DNA from: Streptomyces sp. ITFR-21
Lineage (GTDB): Bacteria; Actinomycetota; Actinomycetes; Streptomycetales; Streptomycetaceae
Length of the DNA: 64,000 bases
Assembly: GCF_031844685.1 (NCBI RefSeq)
Contig: NZ_CP134605.1
Location: 4,027,001 to 4,091,000 of the forward strand
Reading direction: 5' to 3'
This document shows positions 1-8,717 of this stretch, piece by piece. The number at the start of each line of letters is the position of its first letter. The stretch's first letter is position 1. A model generated the notes under the pieces. The model searched no databases and was not told the DNA's origin. It saw only the letters and a list, made by a program, of their open reading frames with translations. The position numbers and the translations under genes are program-made.

Positions 1-153
1 ATCGAGGCGATCCGGCTGACCTGCCGGGGCGGCACCGGGGTGGACCTTTTCTACGGCACCTGCGGGTACAAGGAGGTCGGGCGGGTGCCCGGGGCGATCC
101 GGGTCTCGCCGGGGGACGACCGGGACGAGATCTACATGGTGCTTACTCTCTGA
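1..153 (+). CDS. GNAT family N-acetyltransferase (C-terminal 50 residues)
   Basis: The window opens inside an open frame that ends at TGA 151-153. The visible tail includes VDLFYGTCGYKEVGRVPGAI and then RDEIYMVLTL. This is the usual end of a GNAT acetyltransferase: the 'FYxxxGYxEVGR' segment of the last helix and strand of the acetyl-CoA fold, followed by a closing strand. The acetyl-CoA-binding loop and the start lie outside the window, so the substrate cannot be judged. The family assignment is by pattern; the truncation is only the window edge. Confidence 0.75.
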   Translation: MEAIRLTCRGGTGVDLFYGTCGYKEVGRVPGAIRVSPGDDRDEIYMVLTL

Positions 154-270
154 GGCGGGCGGGTTCCGACGCGGGCGGGTTCCGGCGCGAACAAGCTCTG
201 ACGCGGGTGGGCTCTGAAGGGGCGGGCCCTGCGGCGGGCGGTCCGGTCCCGGTCCGCCGGGCGGCGGCGG

Positions 271-298
271 CCCGGAGCTCCCGGCCGGGAGCTCCGGG
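271..298. terminator. Perfect 28-bp palindrome downstream of the GNAT gene
   Basis: Positions 271-284 (CCCGGAGCTCCCGG) and 285-298 are exact reverse complements with no spacer. The palindrome sits in the 240-bp gap between the acetyltransferase gene and the DUF4229 gene. It has no T-tract, as is common for actinobacterial hairpin terminators, so termination is likely but an operator is possible. I see nothing else in 154-393 apart from short GGGCGGGTTCCG-type repeats. Confidence 0.5.
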
Positions 299-393
299 AC
301 CAGGGTTCCGGGCGCGGGCCGCGGGGTGCCGGTCGCGGAAGCGCGGGGCGCCCTGCCCGACAGATCCACAGCGGCGCGTGCTTCACTGGAGCC

Positions 394-711
394 ATGTTCC
401 GTTACACCGCCCTGCGCTTCGGCCTCATCGTCGTCTGCTTCGGCGTCATCTGGGGGCTGGTGGAACTGCGCCTGCTGCCGGCCGGGCTCGGTGACTCCAA
501 CTTCCTCTGGGTCGCGCTGCTCGCCCTCATCGTCTCCGCCCCGCTCAGCTGGGTACTGCTGCGCGGCGCCCGCGAACAGGCCGCCCTCAAGGTCTCCCAG
601 CGGGTCGAACGCACTCGCCTCAACCTTGCCGCCAGCGCCGGCCAGGAGGACGAGGCCGACGACGCCGCCCGTGCCGCGGCCTCCCACGACACCGAGCCGC
701 ACACGGCCTGA
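394..711 (+). CDS. DUF4229 domain-containing small membrane protein
   Basis: A 105-residue protein starting MFRYTALRFGLIVVCFGVIW. Two hydrophobic segments (about residues 5-25 and 36-55) are joined by a short loop and followed by an Arg-rich juxtamembrane stretch and an acidic, Ala-rich tail. This matches the actinobacterial DUF4229 family, which has no known function. The ATG at 394 is preceded by GGAG. In related genomes such a gene can lie near menaquinone genes; that is recollection and is not shown by this window. Inner-membrane location is inferred from the hydrophobic segments. Confidence 0.75.
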   Translation: MFRYTALRFGLIVVCFGVIWGLVELRLLPAGLGDSNFLWVALLALIVSAPLSWVLLRGAREQAALKVSQRVERTRLNLAASAGQEDEADDAARAAASHDTEPHTA

Positions 712-792
712 CGGCGCCGACCGCCGCTCCGTCCGCCTGTCCGCCGGCTCGGCGCGTCTGTCCGTCCGTCTGTCCGTCCGCCGCGGGAAGGC

Positions 793-1231
793 TTGCGCGC
801 GTCGCGCACTGCTGTCGCCCAGCTGACCGCCGAGGGCGCCGAACTGCCGGACGCGCCGGTCACCGGGCGCCGGCAGCGGCTGACCCCGGACACCACCGCC
901 ACCGTGATCTACACCTCCGGCACCACCGGCTGCCCCAAGGGCTGCGTGCTGAGCCACGGCGACTTCTTCGCCGGGGTCGACAACGCCATCGAGCTGCTCT
1001 ACCGGGTGTCCAGGTCGGACAGCGCCGAACCGACCGCCACGCTGCTGTTCCTGCCGCTGTCCCACGTCTTCGGCCGGATGGTCGCGCTCGGCTGTGCCCG
1101 CGCCCGGGTCCGGCTCGGCCACGCGCCCAGCATCGCCACCGAGGACCTGCCGGCCGACCTGGCAGGCTTTCGGCCGACGTTTCTGCTGGCCATCCCGTAC
1201 GTGCGCGGAGCTGTACGCGGGGCGCCGCTGA
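793..1231 (+). pseudogene. Remnant of long-chain acyl-CoA synthetase (AMP-binding), 5'-truncated with a large internal deletion
   Basis: Frame 793 onward encodes a middle piece of a FadD-type ligase. The phosphate-binding motif IYTSGTTGCPKGCVLSHG (about 907-960) is followed by LLFLPLSHVFGRM and GFRPTFLLAIPYV (about 1048-1203). The family usually has about 600 residues; here about 180 residues of N-terminal sequence are missing. After IPYV the frame loses similarity, and the +1-shifted frame at 1202-1231 reads CAELYAGRR and a stop, which resembles a ligase C-terminus. The simplest reading is one internal deletion that joined the middle of the gene out of frame to its last codons, plus loss of the 5' part. 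No start codon or RBS suits it, so it is probably not functional. Confidence 0.8.
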
Positions 1232-1328
1232 GGCGGACCGCCGCCGGACGGGATCCGGGGCCGGCGGGGTCGGTGGCAACGGGGTCGGTGGCGGCGGGCC
1301 GGTGGGTCGGCGGGCGGCCGGGTCGCCG

Positions 1329-1365
1329 GAAAAAGAGGCAGGGGCCCCGCTGTGTGCGGGGCCCC
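1329..1365 (-). terminator. Rho-independent terminator of the cold-shock gene
   Basis: An exact 10-bp inverted repeat, GGGGCCCCGC (1341-1350) and GCGGGGCCCC (1356-1365), has a 5-nt loop. Read on the minus strand it is followed by TGCCTCTTTTTC, a true T-tract. It lies 57 bp beyond the cold-shock stop codon. Confidence 0.85.
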
Positions 1366-1422
1366 TTGGTACTGCAGGTTCTGGGCGCGATCGCGCCGGT
1401 GGAAAACCGGACTAGCGGGAAA

Positions 1423-1626
1423 CTAGTTCGGGGTGACGTTCTCCGCCTGCGGGCCCTTTGGGCCCTGGGTGACGTCGAAGGTCACCGGCTGGTTCTCCTC
1501 GAGGGAGCGGAAGCCGGAGGCGTTGATCGCGGAGTAGTGAACGAAGACATCCGGGCCGCCGCCGTCCTGGGCGATGAAGCCGAAGCCCTTTTCAGCGTTG
1601 AACCACTTCACGGTTCCGGTAGCCAT
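1423..1626 (-). CDS. Cold-shock domain protein (CspA family)
   Basis: A 67-residue single-domain cold-shock protein starting [20 protein letters not shown]. The RNA-binding motifs RNP1 (KGFGFIAQ, about residues 13-20) and RNP2 (VFVHYSAI, about 27-34) are intact, and the length is typical. It should bind single-stranded RNA or DNA in the cytoplasm as an RNA chaperone. An AAGGAGGG ribosome-binding site precedes the ATG. The gene has its own promoter, a leader of about 130 nt with a strong hairpin, and its own terminator, so it is monocistronic and oriented against mqnA. Confidence 0.95.
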   Translation of the reverse strand: MATGTVKWFNAEKGFGFIAQDGGGPDVFVHYSAINASGFRSLEENQPVTFDVTQGPKGPQAENVTPN

Positions 1627-1628
1627 AA

Positions 1629-2843
<1,215 letters not shown>

Positions 2844-3163
2844 CCGGGCCCTGGTCCCCGTCCGGCGGTTCAGTGCGGCGGCGCGAGCGTCACCTACCGT
2901 GACGATCTCGGGAACCTCCCTGCTCAAGCCCGTCATTTCACGTACGGGAATCCGTACGCATCCCGGTACCGTTCGCCGGCTCATGTCGGCACCCCCGCGT
3001 TCGACCGCGATCCCCGCCCCGGCGCCGCCGCGACGGCGACCGGGGCCGACCCGGGTTCGGGCGGGGCGGTAGGTTGGCGGGTCTGCGGGCCGTCGGACGG
3101 GTTCGCGACTCAGGAGCCACGGGGGTCGAACCTGCGGCACGTCAACGGAAGGCCCGAGCCGGT
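2844..3163. other. 320-bp intergenic region with a 7-bp inverted repeat (2941-2958)
   Basis: Between mqnA and the WXG100-like gene. The only clear structure is CGTACGG (2941-2947), loop GAAT, CCGTACG (2952-2958), which could be an operator or weak terminator. The rest is Pro/Arg-coding-like high-GC sequence with no convincing gene. Confidence 0.5.
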
Positions 3164-3460
3164 ATGGCCAACGTCAACGTCACGTATCAGGACATGAGGG
3201 ATGCGGCGGCCAAGCTGCGGACCGGCCAGCACGAGATCACCGAGAAGCTGCAGACACTCCAGAAGTACGTGCGGGACCTGGTGAACGGCGGCTACGTGAC
3301 GGACCGCTCGTCGAGGCAGTTCGACCAGTCGTACAGCGAGTTCAACACCGGTGCCACCAAGACCATCGAGGGCATCGACGGCATGGCGAAGTTCCTGGAG
3401 AGCGCGGCCGACGCGTTCCAGCAGGCGGACGAGCAGCTGGCCAAGGGACTCGGCGGCTGA
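3164..3460 (+). CDS. WXG100-like (ESAT-6 superfamily) small helical protein
   Basis: A 98-residue protein starting MANVNVTYQDMRDAAAKLRT. Its length and two-helix pattern with a central turn match the WXG100 superfamily. At the turn, where WxG is expected, it has N41-G42-G43 (LVNGGYVTDRSS), so the tryptophan is missing. The second helix carries DQSYSEFNTGATKTIEGIDG. WXG100 proteins are usually type VII secretion substrates or partners, but no EccC, EccB or EccD gene is near, and secretion is unproven. I chose ATG 3164 because the upstream in-frame extension is Arg-rich and uncharacteristic. It sits alone between two menaquinone genes. Confidence 0.75.
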   Translation: MANVNVTYQDMRDAAAKLRTGQHEITEKLQTLQKYVRDLVNGGYVTDRSSRQFDQSYSEFNTGATKTIEGIDGMAKFLESAADAFQQADEQLAKGLGG

Positions 3461-3560
3461 CCGGGGTCGTCCACAGGGCGCGGCGTCCCTTCGGATGGCG
3501 GCTGACCGGCTGGCGTACGCTGGCCTGGTCCGCCCCACCCCCTCCGAAGGGACCGCCCCG

Positions 3561-4784
3561 GTGACTTCTCCGACCTTCCCGGTCTCCGCGGCCAGCGACC
3601 TCGCCGCCGTCCTCGACCGCGCCGCCCAGGGCGGCCGGGTCACCCCGGAAGAGGCGCTGGAGCTGTACCGTTCGGCCCCGCTGCACGCCCTCGGCTCCGC
3701 CGCCGACGCGATCCGCCGCCGCAGGTACGCGGGCATCGAGCACATCGCCACCTACATCATCGAACGCAACATCAACTACACGAACGTCTGCGTGACGGCG
3801 TGCAAGTTCTGCGCGTTCTACGCGGCCCCCAAGGACACCGACAAGGGCTGGAGCCGCGGCCTGGACGACATCCTGCGGCGCTGCGCCGAGACCGTCCGGC
3901 TGGGCGGCACCCAGATCATGTTCCAGGGCGGCCACCACCCCGACTACGGCGTCGAGTACTACGAGGAGCACTTCGCCGCGATCAAGCGGGAGTTCCCCCA
4001 GCTGGTCATCCACTCGCTGGGCGCCTCCGAGGTCGAGCACATGTCCCGCATCTCCGGCGTCACCGCCGAGGAGGCCATCCGCCGGATCCACGCCGCCGGC
4101 CTCGACTCCTTCGCCGGCGCCGGCGCCGAACTGCTCCCCGAGCGGCCCCGCAAGGCCATCGCCCCGCTCAAGGAGTCCGGCGAGCGCTGGCTGGAGATCA
4201 TGGAGACCGCCCACCGCCTGGGCGTCGAGTCCACCTCCACCATGCTGATGGGCACCGGCGAGACCAACGCCGAGCGGATCGAGCACCTGCGGATGATCCG
4301 CGACGTCCAGGACCGCACCGGCGGCTTCCGCGCCTTCATCCCGTACACCTACCAGCCCGAGAACAACCACCTGAAGGGTCAGACACAGGCCACCCTCTTC
4401 GAGTACCTGCGGATGATCGCCATCGCCCGGATCTTCCTGGACAACGTGGCCCACATCCAGGGCTCCTGGCTCACCACCGGCAAGGAGGTCGGCCAGCTGT
4501 CGCTGCACTACGGCGCCGACGACCTCGGCTCGGTGATGCTGGAGGAGAACGTGGTGTCCTCCGCCGGCGCCCGGCACCGCTCCAACCGGATGGAGCTGAT
4601 CCACCTGATCCGCGCCGCCGGACGGGTCCCGGCGCAGCGCGCGACCACATACGAGCACCTGGTCGTGCACGACGACCCGGCCGACGACCCGGTGGACGAC
4701 CAGGTGGTCTCCCACCTGTCCTCGACCGCGATCGAGGGCGGCACCGCCCACCCCGAGCTGAAGCTGCTGGTCGCGGAGCGCTGA
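3561..4784 (+). CDS. mqnC: Cyclic dehypoxanthinyl futalosine synthase MqnC (radical SAM)
   Basis: A 407-residue radical-SAM enzyme. The cluster motif CX3CX2C is CVTACKFC (C77, C81, C84), followed by GGTQIMFQGGHHPDYG and a C-terminal half with HIQGSWLTTGKEVGQLSLHY. It converts dehypoxanthine futalosine to its cyclic (spiro) form in the futalosine route. GTG 3561 is chosen because the conserved part begins at SDLAAVLDRA shortly after; an ATG at 3495 would add 22 unlikely residues. It is flanked by the WXG100-like gene upstream and menG downstream. Confidence 0.95.
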   Translation: MTSPTFPVSAASDLAAVLDRAAQGGRVTPEEALELYRSAPLHALGSAADAIRRRRYAGIEHIATYIIERNINYTNVCVTACKFCAFYAAPKDTDKGWSRGLDDILRRCAETVRLGGTQIMFQGGHHPDYGVEYYEEHFAAIKREFPQLVIHSLGASEVEHMSRISGVTAEEAIRRIHAAGLDSFAGAGAELLPERPRKAIAPLKESGERWLEIMETAHRLGVESTSTMLMGTGETNAERIEHLRMIRDVQDRTGGFRAFIPYTYQPENNHLKGQTQATLFEYLRMIAIARIFLDNVAHIQGSWLTTGKEVGQLSLHYGADDLGSVMLEENVVSSAGARHRSNRMELIHLIRAAGRVPAQRATTYEHLVVHDDPADDPVDDQVVSHLSSTAIEGGTAHPELKLLVAER

Positions 4785-4789
4785 GCGGA

Positions 4790-4808
4790 CCGGGGGCGGC
4801 GCCCCCGG
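4790..4808 (+). terminator. Hairpin after mqnC
   Basis: CCGGGGGC (4790-4797) pairs exactly with GCCCCCGG (4801-4808) across a 3-nt loop, 6 bp after the mqnC stop. There is no T-tract. A separate promoter for menG follows directly, which supports a transcript end here. Confidence 0.5.
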
Positions 4809-4824
4809 GGCCGTCCGGGGCGCT

Positions 4825-4854
4825 GCGACCCGCGGGCCGTACGCCGCATAGGGT
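4825..4854 (+). promoter_or_regulatory. Predicted leaderless promoter of menG
   Basis: TAGGGT (4849-4854) lies 6 bp before the GTG start of menG, with GCGACC (4825-4830) 18 bp upstream as a partial -35. The gene has no ribosome-binding site, so transcription probably begins at or next to the start codon. Confidence 0.55.
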
Positions 4855-4860
4855 GGGCGG

Positions 4861-5559
4861 GTGACCCGCGCCTCATTGGAAAAGCAGCCGCAGGAAGTCG
4901 CCGCGATGTTCGACGGCGTCGCGGCCAGGTACGACCTGACGAACGATGTGCTGTCGCTGGGCCAGGCCCGCCTGTGGCGGCGGGCCGTGGCGCAGGCGCT
5001 GGACGTTCGGCCCGGCGAACGGGTGCTGGACCTGGGCGCGGGCACCGGCACCTCCTCGCTGCCGTTCGTCGGGGCCGGCGCCGAGGTCGTACCGTGCGAC
5101 TTCTCCCTCGGCATGCTCAGGGAGGGAAAGAAGCGCCACCCCGAGCTGCCCCTGACCGCCGGGGACGCGACCCGGCTGCCGTTCGCCGACGGGTCGTTCG
5201 ACGCGGTCACCATCTCCTTCGCGTTGCGCAACGTGCACGACACGGACGCGGCGCTGCGCGAGATGCGGCGGGTGGCCAGGCCCGGCGGGCGACTGGTGAT
5301 CTGCGAGTTCAGCCACCCGACGCTGAAGCCGCTGCGCACGCTGTACACGGAGTACCTGATGCGGGCACTGCCGTCGCTCGCGGAGAAGGTGAGCAGCAAC
5401 CCGGACGCGTACGTCTACCTCGCCGAGTCGATCCGCGCCTGGCCCGACCAGAAGGGACTGGCCGGGCGGTTGCAGGGCGCGGGCTGGTCCGCGGTGGCCT
5501 GGCGGAACCTCACCGGCGGGATCGTCGCGCTGCACCGGGGTACCAAGCGGGACGCGTAG
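4861..5559 (+). CDS. menG: Demethylmenaquinone methyltransferase MenG/UbiE
   Basis: A 232-residue class I SAM methyltransferase. Motif I is [20 protein letters not shown] (about residues 55-74), followed by [20 protein letters not shown] and the UbiE signature [20 protein letters not shown]. It methylates demethylmenaquinone, the last ring-modification step shared by the classical and futalosine routes. The length matches actinobacterial homologues (about 230). It starts with GTG, apparently leaderless, and precedes a MenJ-like reductase gene, so two quinone-tailoring steps are adjacent. Confidence 0.93.
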   Translation: MTRASLEKQPQEVAAMFDGVAARYDLTNDVLSLGQARLWRRAVAQALDVRPGERVLDLGAGTGTSSLPFVGAGAEVVPCDFSLGMLREGKKRHPELPLTAGDATRLPFADGSFDAVTISFALRNVHDTDAALREMRRVARPGGRLVICEFSHPTLKPLRTLYTEYLMRALPSLAEKVSSNPDAYVYLAESIRAWPDQKGLAGRLQGAGWSAVAWRNLTGGIVALHRGTKRDA

Positions 5560-5821
5560 CGCGCGGGCGGGCACGTGCCGCGTTGACAACCGGCCGCACG
5601 TGGCCCGGACCCGGCCGTCATCGACCTGGGCGTTGTCCAGCCGCCGCGGCTCGGCGGGCAGGGGCCGGACGGGACGCGGAAACACCGCTGGGCGCGGGCC
5701 GGAGCGGCGCCCGCGCCCCGCGCCTCATAGACTCGGCCCGTACCGTTGTGGCCCCGTGCAGCGACAGCGGCCCGCACCAGCATCTCGCACCACCCCCTCG
5801 CCGAAACGGGAGAGCCCCACC

Positions 5822-7108
5822 GTGACCGACACCGCCCTGTCCGAGCGCAGCGCCGATGTGATCGTCGTCGGCGCCGGCCCGTCCGGTTCGACGACCGCCT
5901 ACTACCTGGCGAAGGCCGGACTCGACGTCCTGCTGCTGGAGAAGACGGCGTTCCCGCGCGAGAAGGTGTGCGGCGACGGACTCACCCCCCGGGCCACCAA
6001 GCAGCTCGTCGGCATGGGCATCGACATCTCCGAGGAAGCGGGCTGGCTGCGCAACAAGGGGCTGCGGATCATCAGCGGCGGACTGCGGCTGGAAATGGAC
6101 TGGCCGGACCTGGCCGCGTACCCGAACTACGGACTGGTGCGCAGGCGTGAGGACTTCGACGAGCTGCTCGCCCAGCAGGCGGTCAAGGCCGGCGCGCGGC
6201 TGTACGAGCGGTGCAACGTCGGCGGCCCGATCACCGACGAGCGCACCGGCCGGATCATCGGCGTCCAGGCCAAGTTGGGCGAGGAGAAGACCCCGGCCGC
6301 CTTCTACGCGCCCCTGGTGGTCGCCGCCGACGGCAACTCCACCCGGCTGTCCCTGGGGATGGGGCTGCACCGGCGCGAGGACCGGCCGATGGGCGTCGCG
6401 GTCCGGACGTACTTCACCTCCCCCCGGCACGAGGACGACTACCTCGAGTCATGGCTGGAGCTGTGGGACCGGCGCGGCCCGCAGGCCCGCCAACTGCCCG
6501 GCTACGGCTGGATCTTCGGCCTCGGTGACGGTACGTCGAACGTGGGCCTGGGCATCCTGGACTCCTCCGCGGCGTTCCGCGAACTGGACTGGCGCGAGGT
6601 GCTCAAGGCGTGGGTCGGCTCCATGCCGGAGGACTGGGGCTTCACCCCGGACAACATGACCCAGCCGATCCGCGGCGCCGCCCTCCCGATGGCCTTCAAC
6701 CGCCAACCGCACTACACCCGGGGCCTGCTGCTGGTCGGTGACGCGGCCGGCATGGTCAACCCCTTCAACGGCGAGGGCATCGCCTACGCGATGGAATCCG
6801 GCCAGCTCGCCGCCGACGTCATCACCCAGGCCCACGCCCGCGCCACCGCCGCCCAGCGCGAGTTGGCGCTGGCCGGCTACCCGCGCGTCCTCAAGTCCAC
6901 CTACGGCGGCTACTACAACCTCGGCCGCGCCTTCGTGAAGCTCATCGGCAACCCCAAGATCCTCCAGCTCGCCACCCAGCGCGGCCTCACCCACCCCATG
7001 CTGATGCGCTTCTGCCTCAAGCTCCTCGCCAACCTCACCGACCCCCAGGGCGGCGACGCGATGGACCGCATCATCAACGGCATCACCAAGATCACCCCGC
7101 GCGCCTGA
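5822..7108 (+). CDS. Geranylgeranyl reductase family flavoprotein (MenJ-like menaquinone side-chain reductase)
   Basis: A 428-residue FAD-dependent oxidoreductase. The dinucleotide-binding motif is DVIVVGAGPSGSTTAYYLAK (residues 11-30); a second FAD motif is LLLVGDAAGMVNPFNGEGIA (about 301-320). YGWIFGLGDGTSNVGLGIL fits the geranylgeranyl reductase family. Mycobacterial MenJ, of this family, saturates one isoprene unit of menaquinone; the position directly after menG favours the same role, though other polyprenyl substrates are possible. GTG 5822 has GGGAGAG upstream. A TAGACT box at 5728-5733 suggests a separate promoter about 90 bp before the start. Confidence 0.85.
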   Translation: MTDTALSERSADVIVVGAGPSGSTTAYYLAKAGLDVLLLEKTAFPREKVCGDGLTPRATKQLVGMGIDISEEAGWLRNKGLRIISGGLRLEMDWPDLAAYPNYGLVRRREDFDELLAQQAVKAGARLYERCNVGGPITDERTGRIIGVQAKLGEEKTPAAFYAPLVVAADGNSTRLSLGMGLHRREDRPMGVAVRTYFTSPRHEDDYLESWLELWDRRGPQARQLPGYGWIFGLGDGTSNVGLGILDSSAAFRELDWREVLKAWVGSMPEDWGFTPDNMTQPIRGAALPMAFNRQPHYTRGLLLVGDAAGMVNPFNGEGIAYAMESGQLAADVITQAHARATAAQRELALAGYPRVLKSTYGGYYNLGRAFVKLIGNPKILQLATQRGLTHPMLMRFCLKLLANLTDPQGGDAMDRIINGITKITPRA

Positions 7109-7188
7109 CCGCGGGATCACCCCGCGCGCCGGACGGATCGGCGCGGGGCCCCGCCCGGCCCCGCGCGGTCGCGGCGGACACGTCCGCG

Positions 7189-7239
7189 CCCGAAGGCCGC
7201 CGCGGCCTCCCCAGCGGGGAGGTCGCGGCGGCCTTCGGG
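7189..7239. terminator. Very strong bidirectional hairpin terminator
   Basis: A 24-nt arm (7189-7212) pairs with 7216-7239 across a 3-nt loop; 23 pairs are Watson-Crick and one is G-U. It lies between the convergent reductase and NlpC/P60 genes and can end transcription from both sides. Confidence 0.85.
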
Positions 7240-7273
7240 GTCGGGTCGGGGTCGGGTCGGGGTCGGGTCGGGG
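7237..7273 (+). repeat. GTCGGGTCGGG tandem repeat, G-quadruplex-like
   Basis: Three 11-bp units (7240-7250, 7251-7261, 7262-7272) give seven regularly spaced G-runs of 3-4 bases separated by TC. The array abuts the stop codon of the NlpC/P60 gene and follows directly on the terminator hairpin. Confidence 0.9.
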
Positions 7274-8149
7274 TCAGAGGACGGAGACCGCCCAGTCCGG
7301 CATGTAGTCGGCCAGTTGGTGGATGGCGACCGGGGTGGAGGGGTTGGCCGCGTCCAGGTACTGGCCGTCGCCTATGAAGACGCCCACGTGGTAGGCGCTG
7401 CCCTCGCCGCCCCAGAAGATGAGGTCGCCGGGCTGGAGGGCGCTGACGGAGACCGGGGTGCCGGCCGTGGACTGCTCCTGGGAGGTCCGCGGCAGGTCGA
7501 CGCCGATCGAGGCGAACGCGGCCTGGGTGAGCCCGGAGCAGTCGTAGGAGCCGGGGCCGGTGGCGCCGTAGACGTACGGCTTGCCCAGCTGGGACTTCAG
7601 GAAGGCGATCAGCTGGTCGACCTTGCCGGAGGACGCCGGGGCGGCGGACGCGGTCGACGCCGTGGCCGTCGGCGCGGCCGAGGACGCGATCGGGGTGGCG
7701 GCGGCCGTGGTGGCGAGGCGGGGCCGCGCGGCGGCCCTGGCCGCCGCCGCGCGTTCCCGGGCGGCCTTGGCCTTCTTCGCGGCGGCCGCGGCCCTGGCCT
7801 CGGCGAACCGCTTGGCCCTGGTCGCGTCTTTGGCGGCGTCGGCGACGGCCTGTTCCCTGGCGGCGGCCAGCGACGCGTCGATGGCGTCCTGTTCGAACGC
7901 GGCGGCGGCCTGCCGGGCGCTGTCGGCGATCGTGACGGCCGCGAAGGTGCCGGTGTCCGTCGTGCGGTCGGGGCGCGTGTTGTCGGCCATGGCCGGAGCG
8001 GCCGCGCCGCTGAGAGCGAGCGCGCTGACGGCACCGCCGACGAGTCCGGCCCTGCGCACCCACGTGGGGTGGCCGGGCGCCGCGTGCCGCCGGCGGCGGG
8101 TATGGGGAGGCGAATCGGACGTATGCGTCCGTAGCTGGTTCGGGGACAT
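7274..8149 (-). CDS. Secreted NlpC/P60 family peptidoglycan hydrolase (C40 peptidase)
   Basis: A 291-residue protein. An Arg/His-rich N-terminus leads into a signal peptide whose core is AGLVGGAVSALALSGAAAPA, with likely cleavage after AMA. An Ala/Lys/Arg-rich helical region (about residues 60-150) and a Ser/Ala linker follow. The C-terminal NlpC/P60 domain (about 175-291) has the catalytic Cys in YDCSGLTQAAF and the catalytic His in YHVGVFIGDGQYLDA. It should cut stem-peptide bonds of peptidoglycan outside the cell. AGGAG precedes the ATG, and a 6-bp inverted repeat (8167-8172/8179-8184) lies in its leader. It is divergent from the nuo operon. Confidence 0.9.
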   Translation of the reverse strand: MSPNQLRTHTSDSPPHTRRRRHAAPGHPTWVRRAGLVGGAVSALALSGAAAPAMADNTRPDRTTDTGTFAAVTIADSARQAAAAFEQDAIDASLAAAREQAVADAAKDATRAKRFAEARAAAAAKKAKAARERAAAARAAARPRLATTAAATPIASSAAPTATASTASAAPASSGKVDQLIAFLKSQLGKPYVYGATGPGSYDCSGLTQAAFASIGVDLPRTSQEQSTAGTPVSVSALQPGDLIFWGGEGSAYHVGVFIGDGQYLDAANPSTPVAIHQLADYMPDWAVSVL

Positions 8150-8602
8150 GCGCTCCTGGCTATCAGGAACGGTTGGTTCCGTTCAACAAAGGTGGGATGC
8201 GCCACACTTGACGTGTTCACGGCCTAACTGACCGTTTTGCGATCGTGGCCGCCGACGGCTTTGCTCCGGTTTGGGCCGGCTGGCGGCGTATGCGTTCGTG
8301 CGCCGGTTCACGCGCGCCAATTCCGCGCTCCCCAGGCTCAGTCGACGGCGCCGCCGCGCGCTACCACGGGGTCCCGTCCAAGGCCAATTTGCTTCCGCCT
8401 GCCGCCGCTTGATAATGCGCGCACCTCTCTGACCAGCGGTAATACCCGGGGTTGGGCGGGGAAGTGGGTGTTTGGGGCTCATCGGCCGCATGATCACCGC
8501 TCATCCGACTTCATGATCGTTCGCCTCGTGGTGGAGATCACAAAGCCGGGGGCGTACCCCGTGTCGCAGATCACAGACCGGGAGGCATAGGATGCAGGCG
8601 AC
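8150..8602. other. Divergent intergenic region between NlpC/P60 gene and nuoA
   Basis: About 570 bp separate the two start codons; this is the part before the nuo promoter. It is less GC-biased than the genes and shows no coding potential. AGATCACA occurs twice (8535-8542 and 8568-8575), start to start 33 bp, i.e. three helical turns, just upstream of the nuo promoter. I looked for a ydaO (cyclic di-AMP) riboswitch before the NlpC/P60 gene and could not recognise one. Confidence 0.6.
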
Positions 8603-8631
8603 TTGGGCTTGTGAACTGCCTCACATAGACG
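8603..8631 (+). promoter_or_regulatory. Predicted promoter of the nuo1 operon
   Basis: TTGGGC (8603-8608) and TAGACG (8626-8631) are separated by exactly 17 bp, a good fit to the vegetative actinobacterial promoter. The predicted leader to nuoA is about 80 nt. Confidence 0.65.
8609..8626. promoter_or_regulatory. Rex-type redox operator in the nuo promoter spacer
   Basis: TTGTGAACTGCCTCACAT is an inverted repeat close to the Rex consensus TGTGAACGCGTTCACA: the left half-site TGTGAA is exact and the right half-site CTCACA differs at one base. It fills the -35/-10 spacer, the ideal place for repression. Rex is an NADH/NAD-sensing repressor known to control respiratory genes in Streptomyces. The site predicts that nuo transcription rises when the NADH/NAD ratio is high. 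Confidence 0.8.
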
Positions 8632-8717
8632 CGATCTTCGCGGATCTGTGACCCGGCGAGCGCCCAGGCCACGGTCCGTACAGGTCAGTCATTGTCGACT
8701 GGAAGGAGCGGGGGACG

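Noticed and set aside
3495..3560. Alternative ATG start for mqnC
   Set aside because: It adds 22 residues not expected in the family; GTG 3561 gives the normal length.
8150..8500. ydaO (cyclic di-AMP) riboswitch before the NlpC/P60 gene
   Set aside because: Such riboswitches occur before cell-wall hydrolases in Streptomyces, but I could not match the conserved core; a covariance-model search would decide.
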